Part shown: positions 7,395 to 14,569 of the stretch, piece after piece
Layout: the number at the start of each line of letters is the position of its first letter
Numbering within the stretch: the stretch's first letter is position 1
Assembly: GCF_000381025.1 (NCBI RefSeq)
Contig: NZ_KB905822.1
Span: forward strand, 1-64,000
Direction: 5' to 3'
Length of the DNA: 64,000 bases
Source: Streptomyces sulphureus DSM 40104
Lineage (GTDB): Bacteria > Actinomycetota > Actinomycetes > Streptomycetales > Streptomycetaceae
Notes under the pieces: model-generated
What the model was told of the DNA's origin: nothing
The model's input: the letters and a program-made list of their open reading frames with translations, nothing else
The model's database searches: none
Translations under genes and position numbers: made by a program

Positions 7395-8405
7395 ATGCCG
7401 AGCACGTTGAAGGACCGCGTCCGCGCGGCCACCGTCGAGGCCGACGCCCCGAAGCCGAAGCTCGTCGCCCGGCGGGCGGAGACCGTCGACGGTGGCACCG
7501 CCGAGGAGCTGCACGCCGCCGAGCAGGCCGAGGGCGGTGAGACCACCGACGCCGTCCTGGCGTGGCTGGAGCGGTACAGCTCGCACTTCACGAAGTCCCT
7601 TCCGTCCCACGTCGACACGGGCGCGTTCTTCGCGGCCGTACGGGCGATCCTGCCGGGCCTGGCCCCGTGCACCCCGGCGAGCCTCTTGCAAGCCCTGCTG
7701 ACGTGCGCCCGGTTCGGGCTCGTCCCGGACGGGCGGCACGCCATCATCAAGCGCGAGGGCAAGCTGGCCGTCTTCGTGCCGATGTACCAGGGCTACGTCG
7801 AGTTGATGTACCGCTCAGGCCGCGTCGGGTCCGTCCACGTTGGGCTGATCTACGAGGGCGACGAGTGGAACTACGAGCCCACCGCCCCCGCGCCGCTCGA
7901 CTTCACGCACAAGCCGGCGGTGGAGAAGCCGCGCGCCGAGCGCGGGGCGCCGATCCTCGCGTACGCGTTCTGCTGGATGACCTCCGGCGCCCGCTCGCAG
8001 GTCGTCGTCCTCTCCCGGGAGGACGCCGAGGAGATCCGCGACGAGTACAGCCAGGCGTACCGGCGGGCGCAGGAGTCCGGGAAGTGCAACTCCTTCTGGC
8101 ACACCGACTTCGACGCCATGTGGACGAAGTCGGCGCTGCGGCGGTTGCACAAGGTCGTGCCCATGAGCGCCGAGCTGGTGCAGCTCGCCAAGGCGGACGA
8201 CGCCGGCGACGCCGGGCAGACGCAGGTCCTCCACGCGCCCGACGAGGACGCGCAGGCCCTCGCTGACGCCACGACGGCCCACAAGGCGGCTGAGGGCTCA
8301 CAGGAGCCGCAGCGGGTCGCCACGCTGCCCCGCAAGCGGGTCCAGCCCCGGCGGTCCGCCAGCCGCAAGGCCCGTCGCCAGAACGGGAAGGGGCGCCGCC
8401 GGTGA
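7395..8405 (+). CDS. recT: RecT-family single-strand annealing protein
   Basis: 336 residues from ATG 7395. RecT landmarks are SLPSHVDTGAFFAAVRAIL, CTPASLLQALLTCARFGLVPDGRHAIIK, VPMYQGYVELMYRSG and a late TDFDAMWTKSALRRLHKVVPMS helix. The C-terminal about 60 residues are polar and end in a strongly basic tail (RKRVQPRRSASRKARRQNGKG). It binds ssDNA made by the preceding exonuclease and anneals it to a complement, serving circularisation, replication or recombination of the element. It overlaps the next gene by 4 bases. Confidence 0.93.
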   Translation: MPSTLKDRVRAATVEADAPKPKLVARRAETVDGGTAEELHAAEQAEGGETTDAVLAWLERYSSHFTKSLPSHVDTGAFFAAVRAILPGLAPCTPASLLQALLTCARFGLVPDGRHAIIKREGKLAVFVPMYQGYVELMYRSGRVGSVHVGLIYEGDEWNYEPTAPAPLDFTHKPAVEKPRAERGAPILAYAFCWMTSGARSQVVVLSREDAEEIRDEYSQAYRRAQESGKCNSFWHTDFDAMWTKSALRRLHKVVPMSAELVQLAKADDAGDAGQTQVLHAPDEDAQALADATTAHKAAEGSQEPQRVATLPRKRVQPRRSASRKARRQNGKGRRR

Positions 8406-9043
8406 CCTGGCACCGCCGCCCGCTTGCTGGGTTCGATCTGGAGACGTCCGGGGTTGACCCGGAGACGGACCGGATCGTGACGGCCGCCGTCGTCCGCTAC
8501 GGCGGCGGCCTGCCCAACCAGGTGCACACGTGGATCTCGGACGCGGACGGGGCGGAGATCCCCGCCGAGGCGACGAAGGTCCACGGCTTCACCACCGCGG
8601 CGGCCCGCTCTGCGGGCCGCCCGGCCGGGGCCGAGGCCGAGGCCGAACGGCACGGCGTGAAGTCGCTGTTCTCCTCCTCGGTGCCGATGGTTCTGGACCC
8701 GCGCGTGCTGGACAAGCACGTCGACCAGTACCGGCCCGGTGGGCGCCGCCTTGAGGATCTGTGCCGTCACTACGTGGTGCCGCTCGACGCGGCGCACGAC
8801 TCCGGCGCGGACGCGGTCGCGGCCTGCGCGGTCACCTGGAAGATCGCCAACCGGCACCGCTGGATGATCCGTACGCCGCTGGAGGAGCTGCACGAGCGGC
8901 AGGTGTATTGGGCGGCCGAGCAGCAGGCAGGTCTCCGCGACTACTTCGCGCGGACCCCCGGCAAGGAGCGCCGGGCGCTGACCGTGCGCGCCGACTGGCC
9001 GCTGATTCCTCCGATGCGACCGGGGGTGTGGGCCGATGCGTAA
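8402..9043 (+). CDS. DnaQ-like 3'-5' exonuclease, apparently missing the Exo II segment
   Basis: 213 residues from GTG 8402. The DEDDh fold starts well: FDLETSGVDPETDRIV supplies the first Asp and Glu, and the last motif is HDSGADAVAAC with its His and Asp. Between them one expects a helix with an N-A/P-x-F-D-type motif carrying the second catalytic Asp. Here the sequence runs HGFTTAAARSAGRPAG straight into AEAEAERHGVKSLF, as if about 30 residues had been deleted in frame. The C-terminal part (DPRVLDKHVDQYRPGGRRLEDLCRHY) is intact. The protein may be inactive or a DNA-binding remnant. Confidence 0.8.
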   Translation: MTWHRRPLAGFDLETSGVDPETDRIVTAAVVRYGGGLPNQVHTWISDADGAEIPAEATKVHGFTTAAARSAGRPAGAEAEAERHGVKSLFSSSVPMVLDPRVLDKHVDQYRPGGRRLEDLCRHYVVPLDAAHDSGADAVAACAVTWKIANRHRWMIRTPLEELHERQVYWAAEQQAGLRDYFARTPGKERRALTVRADWPLIPPMRPGVWADA

Positions 9044-9212
9044 CCCGCTGCGCCGCGCGGCAGCTTCGGCGGCGCCGCGCCCGGCCGGCTTCTACCGGGG
9101 GGCGCCGTACGCGCACTGCCCAGCCGAAGACCGGACCACCCCTCACCGAATCGACGCCGGGCGCCGCCGCTGCCTGGTGTGCAAGACGACCACGACGAAG
9201 GACGACGAATGA
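9036..9212 (+). CDS. Short zinc-knuckle-like protein
   Basis: 58 residues from ATG 9036, overlapping both neighbours. The layout AHCPAED...HRIDAGRRRCLVCKTT gives a possible H/C-x(n)-CxxC zinc site in a basic protein. Small proteins of this kind are common in the early operons of actinobacterial elements. No function assigned. Confidence 0.55.
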   Translation: MRNPLRRAAASAAPRPAGFYRGAPYAHCPAEDRTTPHRIDAGRRRCLVCKTTTTKDDE

Positions 9213-9895
9213 CTGAATCGTTCGGGCCGAAGTACGTCCGGCCACCGCAGAAGGACTGCCCGAACTGCGGCTGCTGCACGGTCGACCTGTGCGACCGGGG
9301 CCGGAACAGCGTGATGGAGTGCATTGGGCTTACCCCGCAGGAGCACAAGGAGACGGTCTACGGCTGCCCCTGCTCGGCGGCGACGACGCGGCACACGGCG
9401 TCGTGGCGCGTCGCGCAGGTCCGCGTCACCCGACTCGCCCGTGAGATGCCCGTCGACGAGGCGGCGGAGAAGCTGCTCCGCAGGCTGGCCGACGCCGGGG
9501 AGGCGCAGGGCGACGCTGTGCTTGCCCCCCAGCTCAAGGTGCGCGGCCTGATCCAGATCATCAACGCGCTGCCCGCCATCACCGAGCTGGGCAGGACGTA
9601 CCTCGCGGCGCGGGACGACGTGCGGGCCGCGACCGTCGTGCAGGTCCTCGACGTCGACAAGAAGGCCCGCACCGCCCGGATCGAGGTCGCTGCGTGGCGG
9701 CCGGGCGAGCCGGTCACCGTCCTCATGGACCAGGTGACGAACGACTCCGGCCTCGACGCCGACCAGCTCCCCGGCCGGTGGATGGAGGCAGAAGCCAACT
9801 GCCACGCCGAGGACCCTGACCGCCTGGTCCTCACGTACTTTCGTGACGCCCCGCAGCTCCCGCAGGAGTGGACGGCCGGCGGTGAGGCGGAGTGA
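9209..9895 (+). CDS. Hypothetical protein with N-terminal zinc cluster
   Basis: 228 residues from ATG 9209. The N-terminal region has CPNCGCCTVDLCD, then MEC and GCPC, a likely zinc-binding module (residues 17-55). The rest is mixed alpha/beta with a segment AATVVQVLDVDKKARTARIEVAAWRPGEPVTVLMD that looks like an OB- or SH3-type beta domain. The neighbours are nucleases and a resolvase, which suggests a nucleic-acid role. Confidence 0.6.
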   Translation: MTESFGPKYVRPPQKDCPNCGCCTVDLCDRGRNSVMECIGLTPQEHKETVYGCPCSAATTRHTASWRVAQVRVTRLAREMPVDEAAEKLLRRLADAGEAQGDAVLAPQLKVRGLIQIINALPAITELGRTYLAARDDVRAATVVQVLDVDKKARTARIEVAAWRPGEPVTVLMDQVTNDSGLDADQLPGRWMEAEANCHAEDPDRLVLTYFRDAPQLPQEWTAGGEAE

Positions 9896-10113
9896 ACACC
9901 GTCGCTGTGATCATCTTCGTGGTCTGGGCGGTCGGAATCCCGCTCGTCACCGCCGGGATCGTGCACCTCGCCCGTGAGGAACCGTGGCTCGGGACCGCGT
10001 TCGACGCGAACCCCGTGGGAACGTGCCTGTTCTCCGCCATCCTCGCCGTGATGTGGCCCGCTTCGGCCGCCGCCAGCCTCCTGAGCCGCCTCTCGGATCG
10101 GGGGCGGCGATGA
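9892..10113 (+). CDS. Small membrane protein
   Basis: 73 residues from GTG 9892. Two hydrophobic stretches are seen: 3-24 (VAVIIFVVWAVGIPLVTAGIV) and about 42-62 (TCLFSAILAVMWPASAAASLL), with a basic C-terminus. It overlaps the next gene by 4 bases. No family recognised. Confidence 0.55.
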   Translation: MNTVAVIIFVVWAVGIPLVTAGIVHLAREEPWLGTAFDANPVGTCLFSAILAVMWPASAAASLLSRLSDRGRR

Positions 10114-10994
10114 GCGAGCCGACGCTGTTCGGGGTGGCTGGCCCGGATGACCCGATGTCGCGCTCTGACTGCACGGAGGACAGCTACCTGCCCGCTGGTG
10201 GTAGGAGGCACGATCACGAGCGGGCCATGCGGCTCGTCGAGGCTCTGGCTCCCGGCACGAGCGACGTAAAGGTGCTGACGATCCTCGGCGAGCCGGCGAG
10301 TAAGAGCCGCCCGCGCTTCTCCCGGAACGGCAAGACGTACAAGACCAGGGCCGACACCGACGCTGAGGCCCGCACGGGATGGCACTTCCGTCGTGTCTTC
10401 CGGGATGCGTGGACTGGGAACCTCGCCCTCGGGTGTGTGTTCTTCCGGCCGAACCGGCAGCGCATCGACGTCGACAACATGCTCAAGCACGTCTGCGACG
10501 CCGCTAACGGCATCGCGTGGCTGGATGACTCGCAGATCACGGCCGTCTACGGCGCGGCCGAGCTGGACGCCGACGAGCCGCGGACCCTCCTCGTGGTCGC
10601 CCGCCACCGGTCCTCCCTGGAACGCGGCACGAACGACGTGAAGGTGTGCGAGCACTGCGGCAAGACCTTCCCGCGCGCCGGGGCTGCTGGCCAGAAGCGG
10701 TTCTGCACGAAGCAGTGCTTCAACGCCTCGAAGGGCCGGGATCTGACAGCTCCCGTGAAGTGCAAGGGCTGCGCAACGAAGTTCAGGCGGAAGACGTCAG
10801 AGCAGTGCTTTTGCAACGCGGCTTGTTTCGCGGTCTACCAGAAGGGCCGTCCCCGTAATCGAAAGAGCAACCGCAGCAGGTGCGAGGACTGCGGGAAGCA
10901 GCTCTCCCACAACCGGGGTGGCCGCTGCCGGGCCTGCTGGCTCGCTTCGCCCAACAAGAGGCGCATCGAGCCGGACGGTGGGGTGACGTCATGA
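10110..10994 (+). CDS. RusA-family Holliday junction resolvase with C-terminal zinc fingers
   Basis: 294 residues from ATG 10110. The core (about 55-165) has RusA features: GEPASKSRPRFSRNGKTYK, the Asp-rich RQRIDVDNMLKHVCDAANGIAWLDDSQIT, where the Asp pairs form the metal site, and VYGAAELD. From about 175 to the end three cysteine modules follow (CEHCGKTFPR...FCTKQCF; CKGCATKF...CFCNAACF; CEDCGKQL...CRACW). RusA enzymes cut four-way junctions left by recombination or replication, fitting the RecT operon. The zinc-finger tail is an unusual addition to the roughly 120-residue RusA core. Confidence 0.85.
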   Translation: MSEPTLFGVAGPDDPMSRSDCTEDSYLPAGGRRHDHERAMRLVEALAPGTSDVKVLTILGEPASKSRPRFSRNGKTYKTRADTDAEARTGWHFRRVFRDAWTGNLALGCVFFRPNRQRIDVDNMLKHVCDAANGIAWLDDSQITAVYGAAELDADEPRTLLVVARHRSSLERGTNDVKVCEHCGKTFPRAGAAGQKRFCTKQCFNASKGRDLTAPVKCKGCATKFRRKTSEQCFCNAACFAVYQKGRPRNRKSNRSRCEDCGKQLSHNRGGRCRACWLASPNKRRIEPDGGVTS

Positions 10995-11290
10995 CCGGAG
11001 ACCAGACCGTCCCCGCGCTCGACGCCGACCCGTGGCGGGCCGCGTTCGGCGAGCGGACCGTCGTCGTAGACGGGGGTCACCTGCACTGGACTGGCGCGAC
11101 CGGCGCCCGTGGCACGCCCGTCCTGGCGATGAACTCGCAGGTGGAGACGGCGTATCGGCTTGCGTTCCGCTGGCACCACGGGCGGGAGCCCGAGGGCAAC
11201 GTGCGGCCCGGGTGTTCGTACCCGTCGTGCGTGGCCGGCGCGCACCTCCGGGACCGCGTGATGCGGGACCAGGACGGGGGCGCGGCGTGA
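10991..11290 (+). CDS. HNH-like protein with degraded active site
   Basis: 99 residues from ATG 10991. The pattern HLHWTGATGARGTPVL...AYRLAFRWHHGREPEG...RPGCSYPSCVAGAHL matches the order of an HNH_3-type homing-like nuclease (WTG, AHRLA, HxCdnpxCvxpxHL). The first catalytic His of the HxC motif appears as Arg-Pro-Gly-Cys, so hydrolysis is doubtful. It may serve as a structural zinc DNA-binding protein. Assignment is from motif order only. Confidence 0.55.
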   Translation: MTGDQTVPALDADPWRAAFGERTVVVDGGHLHWTGATGARGTPVLAMNSQVETAYRLAFRWHHGREPEGNVRPGCSYPSCVAGAHLRDRVMRDQDGGAA

Positions 11291-11511
11291 TGCCCCCCGA
11301 TTCGACGTGGCACCGCGGTATCGACCTCATCGCGGTCGAGCGGGCCATGTCGGGCCGGGGGCCGTGCCCGGTCCTGACGGACGAGGAGAAGCGGTACGCC
11401 TGCCGCGAGATGACCGGTGCGGAGATGTCCGCCCGGGAGATCGCCGAGCGGATCGGCGTCGCCGAGCGAACCGTGACGCGCTGGCGCGACGAGGACGGGG
11501 CCGAGTCGTGA
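11290..11511 (+). CDS. Small helix-turn-helix protein
   Basis: 73 residues from ATG 11290, overlapping the previous stop. The C-terminal half is a clear helix-turn-helix of the sigma-70-region-4/MarR-like small type: MSAREIAERIGVAERTVTRWRDEDG. The N-terminal half has CREMTGAE and a short basic region. It is likely a local regulator or DNA-binding accessory factor. Confidence 0.65.
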   Translation: MPPDSTWHRGIDLIAVERAMSGRGPCPVLTDEEKRYACREMTGAEMSAREIAERIGVAERTVTRWRDEDGAES

Positions 11512-11732
11512 TCTTCGTCGAGCTGTTCCTGGCGTACGGCGCCGCCGTCGGCGCGGTGGTCTCGACGAGCCGCGTGTGGGGGCCGGTCCTGCTGGGCGCT
11601 GCGGCGCTCGGCTGGGGCCTGCGGCGGACACCCCGCCGGAGACGCCGGACACCGCCCGGACAGCGTCCGGACACGGACCCGGACTTACCCGCCGGGACAG
11701 CCACCCGAGGGGTGACCTGCACGGACACGTGA
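11508..11732 (+). CDS. Small membrane protein containing a TTA codon
   Basis: 74 residues from GTG 11508, overlapping the previous gene by 4 bases. A hydrophobic region (about 4-38, LFLAYGAAVGAVV...VLLGAAALGW) is followed by a basic, Pro/Thr-rich tail. A TTA leucine codon lies near 11683 (in DPDLPAG). Only tRNA bldA reads TTA, and this element sits in bldA. The tail DNA carries several GGACAC/TGTCC repeats. No function assigned. Confidence 0.5.
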   Translation: MIFVELFLAYGAAVGAVVSTSRVWGPVLLGAAALGWGLRRTPRRRRRTPPGQRPDTDPDLPAGTATRGVTCTDT

Positions 11733-11770
11733 CCGGACATGTCCGCCGCCACGTGTCCGGACACCTGGAC
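11640..11770. repeat. Cluster of CGGACA/TGTCCG motifs (1 of several)
   Basis: Within 130 bases the core CGGACA or its complement recurs about nine times, for example CGGACACCC, GTCCGGACAC, CCGGACATGTCCG and GTGTCCGGACACC. It spans the end of one gene and the following spacer, so it is not simply a protein repeat. Similar clusters lie near 46258-46415, 48173-48216, 52800-52890, 58078-58165 and 60014-60121, all in element 1. Confidence 0.55.
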
Positions 11771-11798
11771 CACCGACCACGAACAAGGAGCGAACGCC

Positions 11799-12155
11799 AT
11801 GCCGCGCCCCAGCCGCTACGCCCCGGACAGCCTGCCCCGCCCGTACCACTGGTCGGACGACGCGGTGTGCCAGGGCGAGGAGACCGCCCTGTTCTTCCCC
11901 GCCGGGAAGAGCGGCGTCCCGACCGTGACCGACGAGCAGTACGCCAAGACGTTCTGCTCGCGATGTCCCGTGCGCGTCGACTGCCTGCGCCACGCCCTGA
12001 CCTTCCGCGAGGCCTACGGGGTGTGGGGCGGGTTCAGCGAGTCCGAGCGCGCCGCGATGCTGCGCGAGGCGCGGTTGGAAGCTGAGCGGCGCCGTCGGCG
12101 GGAGTTGAAGGAGCGCCGCGCGAAGGAGGCGGCCGATGCCACCGCGGCGGCGTAG
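11799..12155 (+). CDS. WhiB-family iron-sulfur regulator
   Basis: 118 residues from ATG 11799, preceded by AAGGAG. The four Wbl cysteines are seen at 24 (DDAVC), 53 and 56 (FCSRC) and 62 (VDCL), followed by the GVWGG turn (74-78) and a basic C-terminal helix rich in Arg/Lys. Wbl proteins bind a 4Fe-4S cluster and contact the principal sigma factor. Element-borne versions can alter host development or phage-exclusion programmes. The neighbouring gene starts inside its last 20 bases. Confidence 0.92.
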   Translation: MPRPSRYAPDSLPRPYHWSDDAVCQGEETALFFPAGKSGVPTVTDEQYAKTFCSRCPVRVDCLRHALTFREAYGVWGGFSESERAAMLREARLEAERRRRRELKERRAKEAADATAAA

Positions 12156-12366
12156 AAGCGGACCGCCGCCGGCTCCGGGCGGGCTGCTGGTCTGGTCCTC
12201 GTCGGCGCACTGGTCAGACCAGGCCCGGCCGTGCCGGTACTGCGGGAAGTTGACGCACCTGCGCGACTCCAAGCGGTCCCCGGCGCACAAGGTCTGCGCC
12301 GAGGGAGCGCTGGCCGAACAGCAGCAGGAAGCGGAAGCCGTCTACCGGGCGCAGGGAGAGCTGTGA
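12136..12366 (+). CDS. Hypothetical small zinc-site protein
   Basis: 76 residues from ATG 12136, overlapping the whiB-like gene by 20 bases. One PCRYCGKLTHL motif and a distal HKVC could form a zinc finger, followed by a Glu/Gln-rich helix. The basic N-terminus MPPRRRRSG suggests nucleic-acid contact. Confidence 0.5.
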   Translation: MPPRRRRSGPPPAPGGLLVWSSSAHWSDQARPCRYCGKLTHLRDSKRSPAHKVCAEGALAEQQQEAEAVYRAQGEL

Positions 12367-12367
12367 C

Positions 12368-12823
12368 GTGCTGAGTCCCCGGTTGCTGACGCTACTTGTG
12401 TGTGAGGCCGAAGACGCCATGCGTACCGGAGATCTCCACGACGTCGACGAGGCGATCCACCGGCTCGTGCAGCGCGGCGACGCCATAGACCTCCTGGCCG
12501 CGTGCCGGGCGTTCGCGAGCACCGCTGTGCGTGCCCTGGTCGCCCTGCACGGGCCGCTGAGCGCGGCCCGAGGCGAGATGTGGGTCCTCGACGACCTGGG
12601 CGACGCCCAGGACCGGCCCGAGCGGCAGTTCGCCGCCCGGCTGGTGACCGCTCACGCCAACCAGGACGGCGACACGGTCACCGCCCTGGTCCTGGTCTTG
12701 ACCCGGGCCAGCGGTGACGAGCGGCGCGGCTCCCTGCGGGAGTTGCTGACGTACGCGGCCGGGCTTGTTGCCCGCGCCGCGTTGAACGACCGAACGGAAG
12801 GAACGACCCCTGATGAGCACTGA
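12368..12823 (+). CDS. Hypothetical helical protein (family A, paralogue of 17717 gene)
   Basis: 151 residues from GTG 12368. It is all-helical in appearance. The segment RQFAARLVTAHANQDGDTVTALVLVLT aligns with RFATRFVAACANKDHETSCALFAVLA in the 17717 protein, in the same relative position, so the two look like diverged duplicates. Function unknown. It lies between the WhiB region and a small HTH gene. Confidence 0.65.
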   Translation: MLSPRLLTLLVCEAEDAMRTGDLHDVDEAIHRLVQRGDAIDLLAACRAFASTAVRALVALHGPLSAARGEMWVLDDLGDAQDRPERQFAARLVTAHANQDGDTVTALVLVLTRASGDERRGSLRELLTYAAGLVARAALNDRTEGTTPDEH

Positions 12824-13073
12824 CCCGACGGTGCAGTCTGAGAAGGCCCAGCACGGCGCTCGCGGCGAGGTGAAGCGCCGCCCTCCGAGGCTGCGCGGCG
12901 ACGAGCGGACCGCGATGGCGAAGCAGTTCGGCGAGCAGTACGAGGCGGGCGCATCGATCCGTGACCTCATCGCCGAGCACGGCCTGTCGTACGGGCTGAC
13001 GCGGACGCTGCTGCTGGAAGCCGGCGTGACGCTGCGGTCCCGGCGTGGTGGCAGGGAGACGCGTTCCTCGTGA
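12813..13073 (+). CDS. Small helix-turn-helix DNA-binding protein
   Basis: 86 residues from ATG 12813. The C-terminal half, ASIRDLIAEHGLSYGLTRTLLLEAGVTLRSRRG, is the compact helix-turn-helix of a family of small Streptomyces DNA-binding proteins. The N-terminus is polar and basic. It overlaps the upstream gene by 11 bases and the next by 4. Probably a nucleoid-associated or local regulatory factor. Confidence 0.7.
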   Translation: MSTDPTVQSEKAQHGARGEVKRRPPRLRGDERTAMAKQFGEQYEAGASIRDLIAEHGLSYGLTRTLLLEAGVTLRSRRGGRETRSS

Positions 13074-13411
13074 ACGGCACGGAACGCGCCGTGCGCGTCG
13101 TCGTCACGGTCGTCGCCCTCCTGGCGCTGCTCCTGCTGGTCCTCACCATCGCGGGAGCGGTCGACGACGGCCAGGACGACGGGAGCGGGCCGTGCGGCTG
13201 GCTCGCGTTGTCCGCCGCGGCGGTGCAGGCGCCCACGACCGTACGGCCGCGCTCCGCGGCCCCGGTGAAGCCGACGGCCCCGCGCCGGACGAAGGCGACC
13301 GCCGGGTCGGACATCCGCAAGCAGCCGCCGGCCACGTCCCGGCCGAGCGGCAAGCCCACCAAGCACAAGCGCGGGCACGGCGTCGACATCGACGTCGACC
13401 TGTGCGACTGA
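13070..13411 (+). CDS. Membrane-anchored Pro/Thr-rich protein
   Basis: 113 residues from GTG 13070. One transmembrane helix (about 9-30, VVVTVVALLALLLLVLTIAGA) is followed by an extended outer or inner tail rich in Pro, Thr, Arg and Lys that ends GVDIDVDLCD. A secreted or surface-anchored architecture is likely. No family recognised. Confidence 0.6.
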   Translation: MNGTERAVRVVVTVVALLALLLLVLTIAGAVDDGQDDGSGPCGWLALSAAAVQAPTTVRPRSAAPVKPTAPRRTKATAGSDIRKQPPATSRPSGKPTKHKRGHGVDIDVDLCD

Positions 13412-13437
13412 GCAGAGAAGGACCCCGCACGGACCCC

Positions 13438-13602
13438 TTGGCCCGCTTCCTCCTCGGCGCCGGACTCGGCGGCGTCGCCGGAGGCATCACGTACGGGATC
13501 ACGCAGACGCCGCCCTGGTGGTGGCTGGTCGGGCTGGTCGTCGCCGCCCTCGTCTGGCTCGGCAAGTACGCCGCTGACCTGGCCGACGTGTTCACGGACT
13601 GA
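13438..13602 (+). CDS. Very small membrane protein (TTG start)
   Basis: 54 residues if translation begins at TTG 13438; AGAGAAGGA lies 15-24 bases upstream and no ATG or GTG is available in a suitable place. It reads MARFLLGAGLGGVAGGITYG..., then a second hydrophobic helix WWWLVGLVVAALVWLGKYAA and an acidic end. The family of short two-helix proteins is frequent in actinobacterial elements. Confidence 0.55.
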   Translation: MARFLLGAGLGGVAGGITYGITQTPPWWWLVGLVVAALVWLGKYAADLADVFTD

Positions 13603-13619
13603 CCGGCTGCCCCTGGCCC

Positions 13620-13646
13620 TGCCGCCCCGTTGCTGCGAGGGCGGCA
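13620..13646 (+). terminator. Stem-loop after small membrane gene
   Basis: Arms TGCCGCCC and GGGCGGCA with an 11-base loop lie 17 bases past the stop at 13602 and before the ribosome binding site of the next gene. It may end part of the early transcript or act as a processing site. Confidence 0.45.
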
Positions 13647-13680
13647 CGGCCCGCCCCCACTGTCGAGAGAGGAGAGATGT

Positions 13681-13998
13681 ATGCGTGCGGCCATGCGGTG
13701 CCCGCAGTGCGGCGCTGCCGTGCTGTGGACCGTCACAGAAGCCGGGAAGCGGCTCCTGATCGACGCCCACCCGGACGACGACGGCAACACGGCGGTCTAC
13801 CGGGACGGCACCGGTACGCACCGATCGCGCCGCCCGTCCGTCGAACTGCCGCTCATGGGCTGGGAGAAGCTGCACAAGCCGCACGTCGCCACCTGCACCG
13901 GCCGGCGCCCGGCCGCCGCATCCTCGCTGCCCGCCTCGCTGCCCGCCGGCGTCGCTGATCTGTCCGCCTACCGGCGCAAGAACCGGGGTCGGCCGTGA
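13681..13998 (+). CDS. Hypothetical zinc-ribbon protein
   Basis: 105 residues from ATG 13681, with GAGAGGAGAG upstream; ATG 13693 is an alternative. An N-terminal half ribbon (MRCPQCGAAVLW) and a later HVATCTG site form a probable zinc module, with a beta segment LLIDAHPDDDGNTAVYRDGTG between. It overlaps the next gene by 4 bases. Confidence 0.6.
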   Translation: MRAAMRCPQCGAAVLWTVTEAGKRLLIDAHPDDDGNTAVYRDGTGTHRSRRPSVELPLMGWEKLHKPHVATCTGRRPAAASSLPASLPAGVADLSAYRRKNRGRP

Positions 13999-14207
13999 GC
14001 GCCGCCGTGCCGTCCGTGGGGCGCTGCCAGGGCTGCGGCTACCACCGGGCGCTGACGGCCCACCGGTCGACGCTGGACGGCCTCCTGCGGCTGCTGTGCA
14101 CGCCCTGCTGGTCGACGGCCACGCTCACCGAGGAGCGCGGCGAGATCGTGACCTGGGCGCCTGGACACACGGAAGAGGCCGCCCCGGTCGAGGACGGCCT
14201 GTGGTGA
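13995..14207 (+). CDS. Hypothetical zinc-binding protein
   Basis: 70 residues from GTG 13995. Two Cys pairs (RCQGCGYHRAL and LLCTPCWS) spaced about 23 residues apart give a treble-clef or zinc-ribbon site. The C-terminus is acidic. It ends 8 bases from the convergent antitoxin-like gene. Confidence 0.6.
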   Translation: MSAAVPSVGRCQGCGYHRALTAHRSTLDGLLRLLCTPCWSTATLTEERGEIVTWAPGHTEEAAPVEDGLW

Positions 14208-14215
14208 GCCGGGCG

Positions 14216-14431
14216 TCAGGAAGCGGCTGGCTTCTCGACGGGCACAGCGCGCTCGCCGAGGGCTTCCAGTGCGCGCTCGTAGAAGTCCATGGGGACGATC
14301 GCCGCTGCTCGCTTACCGCGGCTGGTCAGCACGGTGACCTCGCCGCTGTACCGGGCTCGCCCGACCGCGTCGGCGAAGGAGTTGCGGACGTCAGCGATCC
14401 GCTCCTCGTGCTCATTCCTGGTGTCGGTCAT
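14216..14431 (-). CDS. Phd/YefM-type antitoxin-like protein without visible toxin
   Basis: 71 residues from ATG 14431 (MTDTRN). The segment RNSFADAVGRARYSGEVTVLTSRGKRAAAIVPMDFYERALEAL is the Phd/YefM fold, which binds DNA with its N-terminus and a toxin with its C-terminus. No Doc, YoeB or RelE gene is adjacent on either side. It may be an orphan regulator, perhaps of the divergent replication gene at 14570. Confidence 0.75.
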   Translation of the reverse strand: MTDTRNEHEERIADVRNSFADAVGRARYSGEVTVLTSRGKRAAAIVPMDFYERALEALGERAVPVEKPAAS

Positions 14432-14569
14432 AGCGGCAGTGTACTCGGCGGCCATGAAGACGGTAACCGGCTATATAGCGCTCGTGTACATAAAGGCTAT
14501 GATGGCGTCATGTTGATCAACGAGACCGCCTGACCTGATCCACCCGACGTACGACCGAGAGAAGACACC
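14432..14569 (+). promoter_or_regulatory. Probable divergent promoter region (antitoxin-like gene / replication gene)
   Basis: The stretch is AT-rich for this genome and contains GTGTACATAAAGGCTATGAT near 14482-14501; TATGAT is a good -10 candidate for the rightward replication gene. A 7-codon frame (MLINETA, 14510-14533) sits between it and the gene and may be chance. The divergent antitoxin-like protein could bind here. Confidence 0.4.

Noticed and set aside
10991..11290. Calling this gene an active HNH endonuclease
   Set aside because: The key His of the HxC motif is replaced (RPGC), so only an HNH-like fold is claimed.
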